The translations under genes and the position numbers were made by a program. Positions 1-7,629 of a DNA stretch of 54,960 nt are shown piece after piece. The first letter of the stretch is position 1; each line of letters opens with the position of its first letter. The notes beneath the pieces were generated by a model. The model had not been told where the DNA came from. It did no database searches and saw nothing but the letters and a program-made list of their open reading frames with translations. This DNA comes from Desulfovibrio legallii (GTDB lineage Bacteria; Desulfobacterota; Desulfovibrionia; Desulfovibrionales; Desulfovibrionaceae): positions 2,349 through 57,308 of the forward strand of contig NZ_SIXC01000008.1 of NCBI RefSeq assembly GCF_004309735.1. The letters run 5' to 3'.

Positions 1-1886
1 GCGGCTACCGCTGGGCCCAGGTGATGCTTTTTCGCCTGCAGCCGCCCAATGAAGCGCAGCCGCTCTTTCTGGTGGGGGTGGAGGATGTGGAGGAACGCAA
101 ACGGGCCGCCGTACTGCAGCGCGAGAACGAAACTCTCCAGCAGCAAAAGCTGGACAGCCTGCGCTACAAGGCTGTAGTGGACCACACCCGCACCCTGGTC
201 TTTGAATGGCGCGGCACGGAGCTCAACTACCTGAGCCACCGCATCCCGGAGCTGCTGGCCGGCAACTACGACGGCCGCATTCCCTTTGAGGTCTGGCGCG
301 AAGACGGCGTGCTCTTTGCCGGCGACAACGCGGCCATGGACGCCTGTCTTTCACGGCTGGCCCTGGGCGTCAAATCCGGCGAAACCACTGTGCGCCTGCG
401 GCGACGCGACGGCCAGTTCATCTGGTGCAAGGTGACCTACACGGCCCTGGCCGACGGCGAACCCGGCGACCGCTACATCGGCACGCTCAATGATGTGGAC
501 GCCATCACCCGTTCGGAACAGGCCCTGCGCCAGCGGGCGGAGCTGGACCCCCTTACCGGCGCCTACAACACCCAGACCTTTTTTGAAAAGGTGGAAAGCC
601 TCCTCAAAAAAAATCCTGAAAATCCCTACGCCGTGCTGCGCTTCGACGTGGCGGGCTTCAAGGCCCTTAACGAGGCCTTTGGCCTGGAAGAAGGCAACCG
701 GCTGCTGCGGGTTATCGCCCGCCTGGTGCGCCAACGCCTGGACCCGGAACGGGAGATCTTTGCCCGGCTCACTGCGGATGTCTTTGCCGCCTGCCTCACG
801 GGCGACACGGACCGGCTGCTGCGCTTCATGCAGTCTTTGTCCCGTCGTCTGGAACACTATTCAGAAACGTTCCGGGTCAAGCTCTTTTTCGGCGTCTGCC
901 AGGTAGAAAACCGCCGCACCCCGGCCCATGTGCTCTGCGACTGGGCCTACCTGGCGCAAAAAACCGTCAAGGGCAGCGACCTCAGCAGCTTTGCCTTTTA
1001 CGACGACGCCCTGCGCAAACGACTGCACGACGAAACCTATATTACCGACCAGATGTACGCCGCACTGGAAAAACAGCAATTCAAGCTCTATCTCCAGCCC
1101 AAGGTGGAAATTTCCAGCGGGCGCATCATCGGGGCCGAAGCCCTGGTGCGCTGGGCCCACCCTACTGACGGCCTCATCCTGCCCGGCCGCTTCGTCCCCC
1201 TGTTTGAACGCAACGGCTTTATTGTACGGCTGGACGAATATATCTGGGACCAGACCTGCCGCACACTGCGCAGCTGGCTGGACAAGGGCTACCAGCCCAT
1301 GCCCGTTTCGGTCAACGTTTCGCGCCTGCACTTTAACGACGCCGACCTGCCCAGCAAAATCATCAACCTTGTGGACTCCTACCACCTGCCCCACCACCTG
1401 CTGGAACTGGAACTGACCGAAAGCGCCTTCTTTGCCAATGAAACCGCCCTGATCCGCCTTATGTACGAACTGCAGGCCGCGGGTTTTGTCTTTTCCATGG
1501 ACGATTTCGGCACAGGCTACTCCTCCCTGAGCACTATGCGCGACCTGCCCTTCAACATCGTCAAACTCGACCGCACCTTCATCAGCGACGGCACGGACAA
1601 CGAACGCGGCCAGATTGTGGCCCGCAACACCATCGCCCTGGCCCGCGACCTGCAAATGCGCGTGGTGGCCGAAGGCGTGGAAACGCTGGAGCACGCCCGT
1701 TTTCTCCTCAACAGCGGTTGCAACTGCGCCCAAGGCTACTACTATTCCCGCCCCGTGGACACCCCGGAGTTTGAAGTGCTGAGCTTTGTACAGCAAAAAG
1801 CCTTCTGGGTGGACCCCAGCCTTGAAAAGGACGCCCGGCGGCTGGGTCTGCCGCTCAGTGAAGAGCGGCCGTACCGGGAGTATTAA
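1..1886 (+). CDS. PAS-GGDEF-EAL cyclic di-GMP signalling protein (5' end outside window)
   Basis: The frame is open from base 3 with PAS-like sequence (GYRWAQV) before the first possible start, so the true start lies upstream. Order seen: the end of one PAS, a second PAS (about bases 150-530), GGDEF (from LDPLTGAYN near 547), then EAL (about 1060-1800). The GGDEF active-site loop reads RLTADVFA where RLGGDEFA is expected, so diguanylate cyclase activity is probably lost. The EAL half keeps EALVRW, NVSRLHF, ELTES, DDFGTGYSSLS, KLD and VAEGVE, so it looks like a competent c-di-GMP phosphodiesterase. By inference the PAS domains sense a signal and the degenerate GGDEF may bind GTP as a regulatory site. 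No partner gene is visible; the 129-bp element A and repeat debris follow. Confidence is high for the architecture and moderate for net activity. Confidence 0.93.
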   Translation, partial: GYRWAQVMLFRLQPPNEAQPLFLVGVEDVEERKRAAVLQRENETLQQQKLDSLRYKAVVDHTRTLVFEWRGTELNYLSHRIPELLAGNYDGRIPFEVWREDGVLFAGDNAAMDACLSRLALGVKSGETTVRLRRRDGQFIWCKVTYTALADGEPGDRYIGTLNDVDAITRSEQALRQRAELDPLTGAYNTQTFFEKVESLLKKNPENPYAVLRFDVAGFKALNEAFGLEEGNRLLRVIARLVRQRLDPEREIFARLTADVFAACLTGDTDRLLRFMQSLSRRLEHYSETFRVKLFFGVCQVENRRTPAHVLCDWAYLAQKTVKGSDLSSFAFYDDALRKRLHDETYITDQMYAALEKQQFKLYLQPKVEISSGRIIGAEALVRWAHPTDGLILPGRFVPLFERNGFIVRLDEYIWDQTCRTLRSWLDKGYQPMPVSVNVSRLHFNDADLPSKIINLVDSYHLPHHLLELELTESAFFANETALIRLMYELQAAGFVFSMDDFGTGYSSLSTMRDLPFNIVKLDRTFISDGTDNERGQIVARNTIALARDLQMRVVAEGVETLEHARFLLNSGCNCAQGYYYSRPVDTPEFEVLSFVQQKAFWVDPSLEKDARRLGLPLSEERPYREY

Positions 1887-1934
1887 GCAGAACTGTTCTA
1901 TGCCGCCAATGCCCTGGCGACGGCGCGCCGACAA

Positions 1935-2036
1935 CCGCCCGCTGCGGAGGCGTCAGCACACGTCATCTGCGCAGCTCTGCGCCGTAACGAGCGCGCCGTA
2001 ACCTTTGAGAAGATATCTTCGCAACGGTCCTCTGCG
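1935..2036 (+). repeat. partial copy of the modular intergenic hairpin repeat (copy A')
   Basis: It holds a remnant of the 'cgcccgc..ggaggcg' block and the sequence gcgccgtaacctttgagaa, the same core seen near 7216-7260, 23165-23210 and 29099-29140. It lies between the stop of the EAL gene and the 129-bp element. No protein-coding signal is visible in 1887-2161. Confidence 0.6.
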
Positions 2037-2165
2037 CTAGAGCAGTTAGCGAATGAAATGAGCTAACTGCTCTGCAAGGATTTTCTTGAAAATCCTTGCC
2101 ACAAAATGCGAGAAGGCAGGCTTTTGCCTGCCGTAAGCGAGCATTTCAAGTGGTAAATGCTCTAG
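2037..2165 (+). mobile_element. 129-bp MITE-like element, copy A
   Basis: The element is bounded by inverted termini CTAGAGCA(G/T)TTA (11 of 12 positions match). Internally it has four consecutive stem-loops: AGCAGTTAGC/GCTAACTGCT, GCAAGGATTTTC/GAAAATCCTTGC, GGCAGGC/GCCTGCC and GAGCATTT/AAATGCTC. Copy B at 7501-7629 is the reverse complement with 127 of 129 identical positions by direct comparison. It has no coding capacity. Its terminal CTAG supplies the TAG stop codon of the NFACT gene (stop at 2162-2164). A non-autonomous transposon or a structured REP-type element are both possible. Confidence 0.8.
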
Positions 2166-3748
2166 CGGACGGCTTGCGGCAAAAGCTGGGTTTCCAGGCC
2201 AGGGTCCACGGGCACCTCGCGCGAGGCCAGCACCTTATCCACCCGCACGGTGCCCGCCGGAGCGCGGCGCAAAGGCTTGACGTGGCGCACTTCAGCGTAC
2301 TGGATGCGGGCGCGGGCCGCATCCTTCTGCCAGCTTTTGCCCGCAGCCAGAGAACCGGCCTGATCCAGGGTACGCGCAGGCACCTCCTGCCCGGCGTGGG
2401 CCCGGCGGATAATGACGTGCGCGCCGGGACCGTTTTCCGCGTGCAGCCAGATGTCGTGCGGCGCGGCCAGCTTGCGGGCGGCCAGGTTGCCCTTGGCGTC
2501 GCGCCCGCGCAGCAGCACAAAGCCGTCCTCACTCACAAAGACCTGAACGTTTCTGGGAGCGGCCGCCGCCAGGCCGGCCACATCCGCACTTGCGCCCGCA
2601 CTGGCGGGGGCGCTGACGGGCAGGCCCAGACCGCGCGCGGCCCGCAGGGCGGCCAATTCTGCCTCCAGGGCGGCGCGGCGTTCGCCCAGATGGACCAGGC
2701 CCCGCTTGCCCCTTGCAGCCGTATGAAAAAACCGGGTCATGGCTTCCCGTACGCTGTAGCGCGGGTCCAGGGCTATTTCTCTGGCTGGGCCGTGGGCTCC
2801 GGCGCTTACCTTTACGCTGGGCGCGCGCAGATCCGCCGGCCAGCGCCAGAGTTCGGCCTGCAGGGCCAGCGCGTCGGCCCCGGCGGCACACATGCCCGTA
2901 AGGCGCGCCTCTTCTTCCCGAAGTTTATCCAGCAGGCGGCGTAGTTTGGTTTCACGGCGGCTCAGAGGCCGGTCCGCTTCTTTGGCGGCGTCCGCGGCCA
3001 GGCGCGCCAGCACTAAGTCCGCGCCCGCGCGCTCCAGAAGGGGCAAAATATCGTCCCCGCCCTGCTCCGTCACCGCTCTGGCTTGCGCGGCCTCCGCCGC
3101 CATGCGCAGGCCCTCCCGCAAGGGCGCGGGCAGGGGCCAGGCGCTGACGGCGCGGCAAGGGCCCCCTGCCAGAGCGTAAAGAAAAATATCGCCGCCCCCC
3201 TGTCGCAGGTCTTCCAGCAAGGCCCACTGTTCCGGCGGCTCCAGCAGGGCCAGGGTGCGGCGCAGCGCCGGAGTGAGCACGGGCCAGCTGCGCCAGTCCT
3301 GCAGGGCGGCGGCAAGCTCCTGCGGTTCGGGCCAGGCGGGGCGCTCTTCCTCTGGCGTGGCGTCAGGGGCAAGAAAGCGTAGGCCGGGGCCTTCGCGCAA
3401 ATCCAGCACCAGCCAGGGCAGGCTTGCACTGCCCGATCCGGCGGGCAAAAGCCAGAGCTGGCGCGCCCAGTAACACGGCACACAGGCCGCCACCCGACGG
3501 CCTGCCGCGTATTTGCGCAGGCGCATGACCGCCGCCGAAGGCGCAATGCCGGCCGTAAGGCGCTGTTCAGTAACAAAAAGAAAAGGGTCTTTGCGGCCGT
3601 GCCGCAAACAAAGAAGGCGCTTGCGCCCGCCGCCAAAAAAGGTCAGGGCCAGCAGGCCCGGCGCGGGCTCCTGCAGTTTTTCCAGACGCGCGCCCTGCAG
3701 CAGAGGCGTCAGGGCATCGCAACAACGGCGAAAAAGGTGGGCATCCAT
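2162..3748 (-). CDS. NFACT family protein (RqcH/Rqc2-like)
   Basis: The product is 528 aa. The family is ribosome-associated: bacterial RqcH binds the 50S subunit with peptidyl-tRNA and recruits Ala-tRNA to tag stalled chains. The N-terminal NFACT-N domain begins MDAHLFRRCCDAL; a charged coiled-coil region (about residues 230-310, RRETKLRRLLDKLREEEARL) follows; the NFACT-R domain lies near 400-510 with DIWLHAENGPGAHVII and VRHVKPLRRAP. The ATG at 3748 is chosen because GGGAGG precedes it; the open frame upstream has no ribosome site. The NFACT-N position that normally carries the Asp-Arg pair needed for tRNA binding seems to read AR (WARQLWL), so CAT-tailing activity is doubtful. The stop codon is in the 129-bp element. 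The family call is firm and the function is inferred. Confidence 0.85.
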   Translation of the reverse strand: MDAHLFRRCCDALTPLLQGARLEKLQEPAPGLLALTFFGGGRKRLLCLRHGRKDPFLFVTEQRLTAGIAPSAAVMRLRKYAAGRRVAACVPCYWARQLWLLPAGSGSASLPWLVLDLREGPGLRFLAPDATPEEERPAWPEPQELAAALQDWRSWPVLTPALRRTLALLEPPEQWALLEDLRQGGGDIFLYALAGGPCRAVSAWPLPAPLREGLRMAAEAAQARAVTEQGGDDILPLLERAGADLVLARLAADAAKEADRPLSRRETKLRRLLDKLREEEARLTGMCAAGADALALQAELWRWPADLRAPSVKVSAGAHGPAREIALDPRYSVREAMTRFFHTAARGKRGLVHLGERRAALEAELAALRAARGLGLPVSAPASAGASADVAGLAAAAPRNVQVFVSEDGFVLLRGRDAKGNLAARKLAAPHDIWLHAENGPGAHVIIRRAHAGQEVPARTLDQAGSLAAGKSWQKDAARARIQYAEVRHVKPLRRAPAGTVRVDKVLASREVPVDPGLETQLLPQAVR

Positions 3749-3891
3749 AACGCCTCCCGTAAAAAAGCCGCCGCCGTGCTCCTGAAAAGCAGCGACGGCG
3801 GTCTGAGGCTGGTGCTGGCAACAAAGGTCGGGGCCGGGATGCGCTGGTCCCAAAACGCGGCGGGCACAACGGCCCCAACCGGGAGGCCCGG

Positions 3892-4254
3892 CTAATCGCC
3901 GCGCAGATGCTCGTCTTCTTCCTGTTTGGCTTTACAGTTGATGCACAAGCGGGTCACGGGGCGGGCCTTGAGCCGGGCGATGCTGATATCATCGCCGCAT
4001 TCTTCGCAAATACCATAGGTGCCATCGTCAATGCGGGTGATGGCGGCCTGGATTTTGCGGATCAGGCGGCGCTCCCGGTCGCGAATGCGCAGGGTAAAGG
4101 CCCTGTCGGATTCCGCCGTGGCACGGTCCGCGGGGTCGGCAAAGACCTCGTTACTGTCGGTCAGTTCTTCAAGGGTGCTGTCGCCCTTTTGCTGGGCTTC
4201 TTCCAGCATCCCGGTGAGCAGCTTGCGAAAATACTCCAAATCCTTGTGATCCAT
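3892..4254 (-). CDS. dksA: DksA/TraR family RNA polymerase-binding transcription factor
   Basis: The product is 120 aa. DksA enters the RNA polymerase secondary channel and, with ppGpp, retunes rRNA, ribosomal protein and amino-acid promoters. The coiled-coil tip motif DxxDxA is present (DPADRA, residues 40-45), and so is a four-cysteine zinc finger (C83, C86, C104, C107: CEECG...CINC). It is shorter than E. coli DksA (151 aa), as usual for this group. The ATG has GGAGGAG seven bases upstream, and a good sigma-70-type promoter lies at 4312-4340. The gene stands alone, with 143 bp to the NFACT gene, and is probably monocistronic. Confidence 0.93.
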   Translation of the reverse strand: MDHKDLEYFRKLLTGMLEEAQQKGDSTLEELTDSNEVFADPADRATAESDRAFTLRIRDRERRLIRKIQAAITRIDDGTYGICEECGDDISIARLKARPVTRLCINCKAKQEEDEHLRGD

Positions 4255-4311
4255 ATACTCCTCCGGCGGATGCCGCTGGGGGCCGCGGAATGGTCTTCAA
4301 CACAATGAAAC

Positions 4312-4340
4312 TCTATAGCGTCATACACAAAATTTGTAAA
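4312..4340 (-). promoter_or_regulatory. sigma-70-type promoter of dksA
   Basis: On the minus strand TTTACA (4335-4340) is followed by a 17-base spacer and TATAGA (4312-4317). This is five of six matches to TTGACA and four of six to TATAAT with ideal spacing. Transcription would start near 4305, giving a leader of about 50 bases before the dksA ATG. Confidence 0.65.
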
Positions 4341-4450
4341 GCGCACTGCACCATCGTCATCAAAAGATACGCAACTTGTTGCAATCTGTGACGAACCAGC
4401 AACAACGCCGTGTCGCCGCTGTACTGCAAGAAGGGCCTGCTGCGGATGGA

Positions 4451-5518
4451 TCAGTCCGCACATGCGGTTCTGGCCCGCGCCGCTGCCTTGACGGCGGCCT
4501 TGACCGTCTCCCAGGCGGGTTCACCCCAGGCGTCCTCTTGGCGGGCGGGCGTGATTTGCAGATCCCCCCTCACGCCGTCCGGCACAAGGCGCACCGCCAC
4601 CGCCCCGCCCAGGGCCATAGCCTTGGGCGCGTAAGAGGCTGCGTGGGCCGCGGCCGATTCCAGCACGGGCAAGGGCCAGATCGCGCCCTTGCGGGCCAGG
4701 GCCAACGGACCAGGCAGGTCGCGCAGCCGCAAAAGCAGATCCCCCGGCCGAGCCGCCGCGGCCAGCTTTTCATTATCCGCGCTGTTGCGCCCCACGCACA
4801 GCCAGTAGGCCGCTTCTGCCGTTCTGTGCCAGAACTGCCGCCCCAGGTTGGCCAGGGCAAAGTCCGCGCCCGTGGGCGCGTCCGTCAGCGTAAGCACCTG
4901 CCAGTAGCGGCGGGCATTTTCCCGTTCCGTCAGGCGGCAGCCGCCGCCGGGGGTAGGCACTTCCCTGATGCCCATCTCTCGCGCCAGCGCCAGCTGGTCC
5001 TGCCGGCCGCGTCCCCAGATGCCCAGCAGCCGGTCCCGGTCTACCAGGCCGCTTTCTTCCAGGGGCGTAGGCGGCAGATGCAGGGCGCTCAAAGGTCGCA
5101 GCAGCACATCCCTGACCGCCGCGTCGCGCAGAATCACGTTGAGCGTGTCCCGCCGCTGGGACATGGGCCGCTGGCCCAGCACCTCGCCCGTGGCCAGACC
5201 CTGCGCGCCCACGGCCTCCATATACTTGCGGGCCTCGCGCAGCAGCAGAATCTTGCAGTCCACACAAGGGTTGAGCACCTTGCCGAAGCCGTGCGCAGGC
5301 CAGGCCCGCAGCAGGGCCGCAAAGGCCTCGCTCACGTCCTGGACCGCAATATCCAGACCGTATTCCTGCCGCCAGTGCGGCACGGATGCGGCACTGCCGA
5401 AAAAAGGCGCCGTGAAGTGCAGGCAACGCACGGTCAGACCCTGACGTTCCAGCAGCTTGGCGGTAAGCAGACTGTCCAGCCCGCCGGAAAACAGCGTGAT
5501 AATTTGGGGATTTTTCAT
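4451..5518 (-). CDS. PP-loop ATPase (ThiI/MnmA-like) with C-terminal NFACT-R-like RNA-binding domain
   Basis: The product is 355 aa. The N-terminal PP-loop is SGGLDS (residues 11-16), which adenylates a target base in tRNA thiolation enzymes. NPCVDC (C85, C88) resembles the catalytic or Fe-S cysteine motif of MnmA/TtuA relatives. ATGEVLGQRPMSQ and LRPLSA are typical of the ThiI C-terminal fold. After about residue 215 a second module (WLCVGRNSADNEKL...PGPLAL) resembles the NFACT-R RNA-binding domain known to be fused to PP-loop enzymes in predicted RNA-modification systems. Start ATG 5518 comes directly before the PP-loop strand; the ribosome site is weak. The likely role is sulfur modification of an RNA; the substrate is unknown. 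An NFACT gene two loci away makes the pairing notable. Confidence 0.75.
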   Translation of the reverse strand: MKNPQIITLFSGGLDSLLTAKLLERQGLTVRCLHFTAPFFGSAASVPHWRQEYGLDIAVQDVSEAFAALLRAWPAHGFGKVLNPCVDCKILLLREARKYMEAVGAQGLATGEVLGQRPMSQRRDTLNVILRDAAVRDVLLRPLSALHLPPTPLEESGLVDRDRLLGIWGRGRQDQLALAREMGIREVPTPGGGCRLTERENARRYWQVLTLTDAPTGADFALANLGRQFWHRTAEAAYWLCVGRNSADNEKLAAAARPGDLLLRLRDLPGPLALARKGAIWPLPVLESAAAHAASYAPKAMALGGAVAVRLVPDGVRGDLQITPARQEDAWGEPAWETVKAAVKAAARARTACAD

Positions 5519-5687
5519 AACGTATGGACATAAAGGATGTAGAGGAGTTTTTACAACAACGCGCCCAGCCGGAACGTATGGGCGCGGCAGAGGCTTTTTG
5601 TGCGCACGCCGCCATTGCGCCCGGCAACGGCCGGCCCCGGCGCACCCCGTGTTGCATTGTGGCGCGCGACACGATACACAGCATTGC

Positions 5688-7160
5688 ATGGCCACGCAAC
5701 GTCTGCTCTTCCTCACTCCCGCTCAGGCCGTGACCGGCATCTTCCCCGCGTTACGCGACGCGGGCTTTGAACTGGGCATTGCCGAAAATCTCAAGGGCGC
5801 GTCGGCCTTCATCAGCAAATCCGGGCCGGGCATCATCTTCGCCCGCCCCACCCTGCCGGGCTTTCGTGTGGAAGACCTGCTGGCCGTGGGCGCGGAAGAC
5901 CCGCACTTTCCCCCGGTCATCGTGGTGGCCGACAAAGGCAGCCCTCAGGAGGCCGAACGCCTGCTCAACCTGGGCGCGCGCGACTACTGGCTGGAACCCC
6001 TGGATGTGGAGCGCGTCAAAATCGCCGCCGGCGCCGCACGCCGCCAGCCCGCACCGGCCCCCGCCGCCTCCACCCTGGGCGGCCGCAGGCCCGTCTGCCC
6101 CCAGGGCGCGGGCCCGCGCATCGTGGGCAACCACCCCAGCATCCGCCGCGTGCTCCAGCTGGCCCGCCAGGTGGCCCCATCCCGCGCAACGGTGCTCATT
6201 ACCGGCGCTTCCGGCACAGGCAAAGAAATGTTTGCCCGCTACCTGCACGCCATGAGCCCCCGCGCCGCCCGCCCCTTCGTTGCCGTCAACTGCGCCGCCC
6301 TGCCCGAACACCTGCTGGAAAGCGAACTCTTCGGCCACGAAAAAGGCGCGTTTACCGGGGCCATTGCCCGCAAACCCGGCAAGTTTGAACTGGCCGACGG
6401 CGGCACCCTGCTGCTGGACGAAATTTCAGAAATGGACCTGGCCCTGCAGGCCAAACTCCTGCGCGTGCTCCAGGAAGGCGAGGTGGACCGCGTGGGCGGC
6501 ACGGAAACCCTCAAAGTTGACGTGCGCGTGCTGGCCACCACCAACCGCAACCTCGAAGAATGGGTCGCCCAGGGCAAATTTCGCCAGGATCTCTATTTCC
6601 GCCTTAACGTCATTCCCCTGCGCCTGCCCTCCCTGCACCAGCGTGGCGACGACGTGCTGGACCTGGCCCGCTTTTTCATCAATCTCTATATCCGTGAATA
6701 CGCCCTCCCGGCCACAGACCTGGCCCCCAGCGCCGTGGACTGGCTCAAAAATTACGACTTTCCCGGCAATGTGCGCGAACTGCAGAACCTCATGGAACGC
6801 GCCGTGCTCCTGGCCAACGGCCGCCCCCTGGAGCCCCGCCACTTCCTTCTCGAAGACGAAGATTGGCCCCTCTTTGAAGACGAAACCGCGCCGGACCCAG
6901 CAGCCCCGGCGCCATCCCCAACCCCCACGGCCGATGCCCCGGCAGCCTCCGCCGCAGCCGGTGGCACTGCCGCTGCAACGCTCACTGCCACCGCCGGACC
7001 GGTCATCCCCCTCCACGAAATGGAACGCATCATGATCCTCAAAGGCCTGGAAGTTACCGCCGGCAACCGTACCCAGGCCGCCGAACTCCTCGGTATCTCC
7101 GTGCGCACCCTGCGCAATAAGCTCAACGAATACCGCGCCGCCGGGCATCCGGTGGAATAA
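5688..7160 (+). CDS. sigma-54-dependent transcriptional activator with degenerate receiver domain
   Basis: The product is 490 aa. Order: receiver-like domain (1-115), AAA+ sigma-54 interaction domain (about 145-380), an Ala/Pro-rich linker (about 400-440), then a Fis-type HTH (QAAELLGISVRTLRNKLNEY). The AAA+ core is intact: Walker A GASGTGKE (from residue 173), GAFTGA (from 220, the sigma-54 contact), Walker B GGTLLLDE and the arginine region FRQDLYFRLNV. The receiver has lost the acidic pocket (FLTPAQ), the phosphorylatable Asp (IIFARPTLPGF, where LxDxxMPG is expected) and the switch Lys (WLEPLD), so it cannot be a normal phospho-receiver. The architecture resembles FlrC/NtrC-type regulators. 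Start ATG 5688 gives the first strand RLLFLTP; no strong ribosome site is visible. Divergent from the PP-loop gene. Confidence 0.9.
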   Translation: MATQRLLFLTPAQAVTGIFPALRDAGFELGIAENLKGASAFISKSGPGIIFARPTLPGFRVEDLLAVGAEDPHFPPVIVVADKGSPQEAERLLNLGARDYWLEPLDVERVKIAAGAARRQPAPAPAASTLGGRRPVCPQGAGPRIVGNHPSIRRVLQLARQVAPSRATVLITGASGTGKEMFARYLHAMSPRAARPFVAVNCAALPEHLLESELFGHEKGAFTGAIARKPGKFELADGGTLLLDEISEMDLALQAKLLRVLQEGEVDRVGGTETLKVDVRVLATTNRNLEEWVAQGKFRQDLYFRLNVIPLRLPSLHQRGDDVLDLARFFINLYIREYALPATDLAPSAVDWLKNYDFPGNVRELQNLMERAVLLANGRPLEPRHFLLEDEDWPLFEDETAPDPAAPAPSPTPTADAPAASAAAGGTAAATLTATAGPVIPLHEMERIMILKGLEVTAGNRTQAAELLGISVRTLRNKLNEYRAAGHPVE

Positions 7161-7213
7161 GAAAGCCTTGTGGGGGGAAGGGAACTTTTTCCCGGACAAG
7201 GCAGAATTGAAAC

Positions 7214-7425
7214 AGGAACCCTTTGAGAATAGGCATTCTCAAAGGGTCCGGCACGCGCGTTCCGGCGCTTACCCGCGCAACTGCAGAGCGCTGCTGCCTT
7301 TGCCCCTAACTTCCTTCGTTGTAACGGGCTAAGCCCCTGCATTGCAACGGCTGGAGCTATGCTTGTGTTCCAGGCGGGCGGCTGTTTGCACAACCGCCAG
7401 GACATTGCAGCATGGCAAGGCCCTA
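7214..7425 (-). repeat. modular intergenic hairpin repeat, copy B' (reverse orientation)
   Basis: Read on the minus strand it gives the blocks CTGGCGGTTG, CAGCCGCCCGCC, CCAGCCGTTGCAATGCAG, GTAAGCGCCGGAACGCGCG and TTTGAGAATGCCTATTCTCAAA in the same order as copy D at 28954-29155. The last block is a hairpin (CCTTTGAGAAT/ATTCTCAAAGG). It fills most of the 465-bp gap between the sigma-54 activator and PBP1A. The remaining 7426-7500 shows nothing recognisable. Confidence 0.7.
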
Positions 7426-7500
7426 ACTCCGGGGCAGCGCCGGGGCAGAGATGAAGCCCCGCCTGTTGGGCGCGGACGGCGCGGGGCGGGGGTCGCGTCC

Positions 7501-7629
7501 CTAGAGCATTTAACACTTGAAATGCTCGCTTACGGCAGGCAAAAGCCTGCCTTCTCGCATTTCGTGGCAAGGATTTTCAAGAAAATCCTTGCAGAGCAGT
7601 TAGCTCATTTCATTCGCTAACTGCTCTAG
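7501..7629 (-). mobile_element. 129-bp MITE-like element, copy B
   Basis: Reverse-complement copy of the element at 2037-2165 (127 of 129 positions identical; differences near its positions 13 and 73). Both CTAGAGCA termini and all four stem-loops are preserved. Its right-hand CTAG supplies the TAG stop codon of the PBP1A gene (stop 7626-7628). A and B therefore sit at the 3' ends of two minus-strand genes in opposite orientation. Confidence 0.8.
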
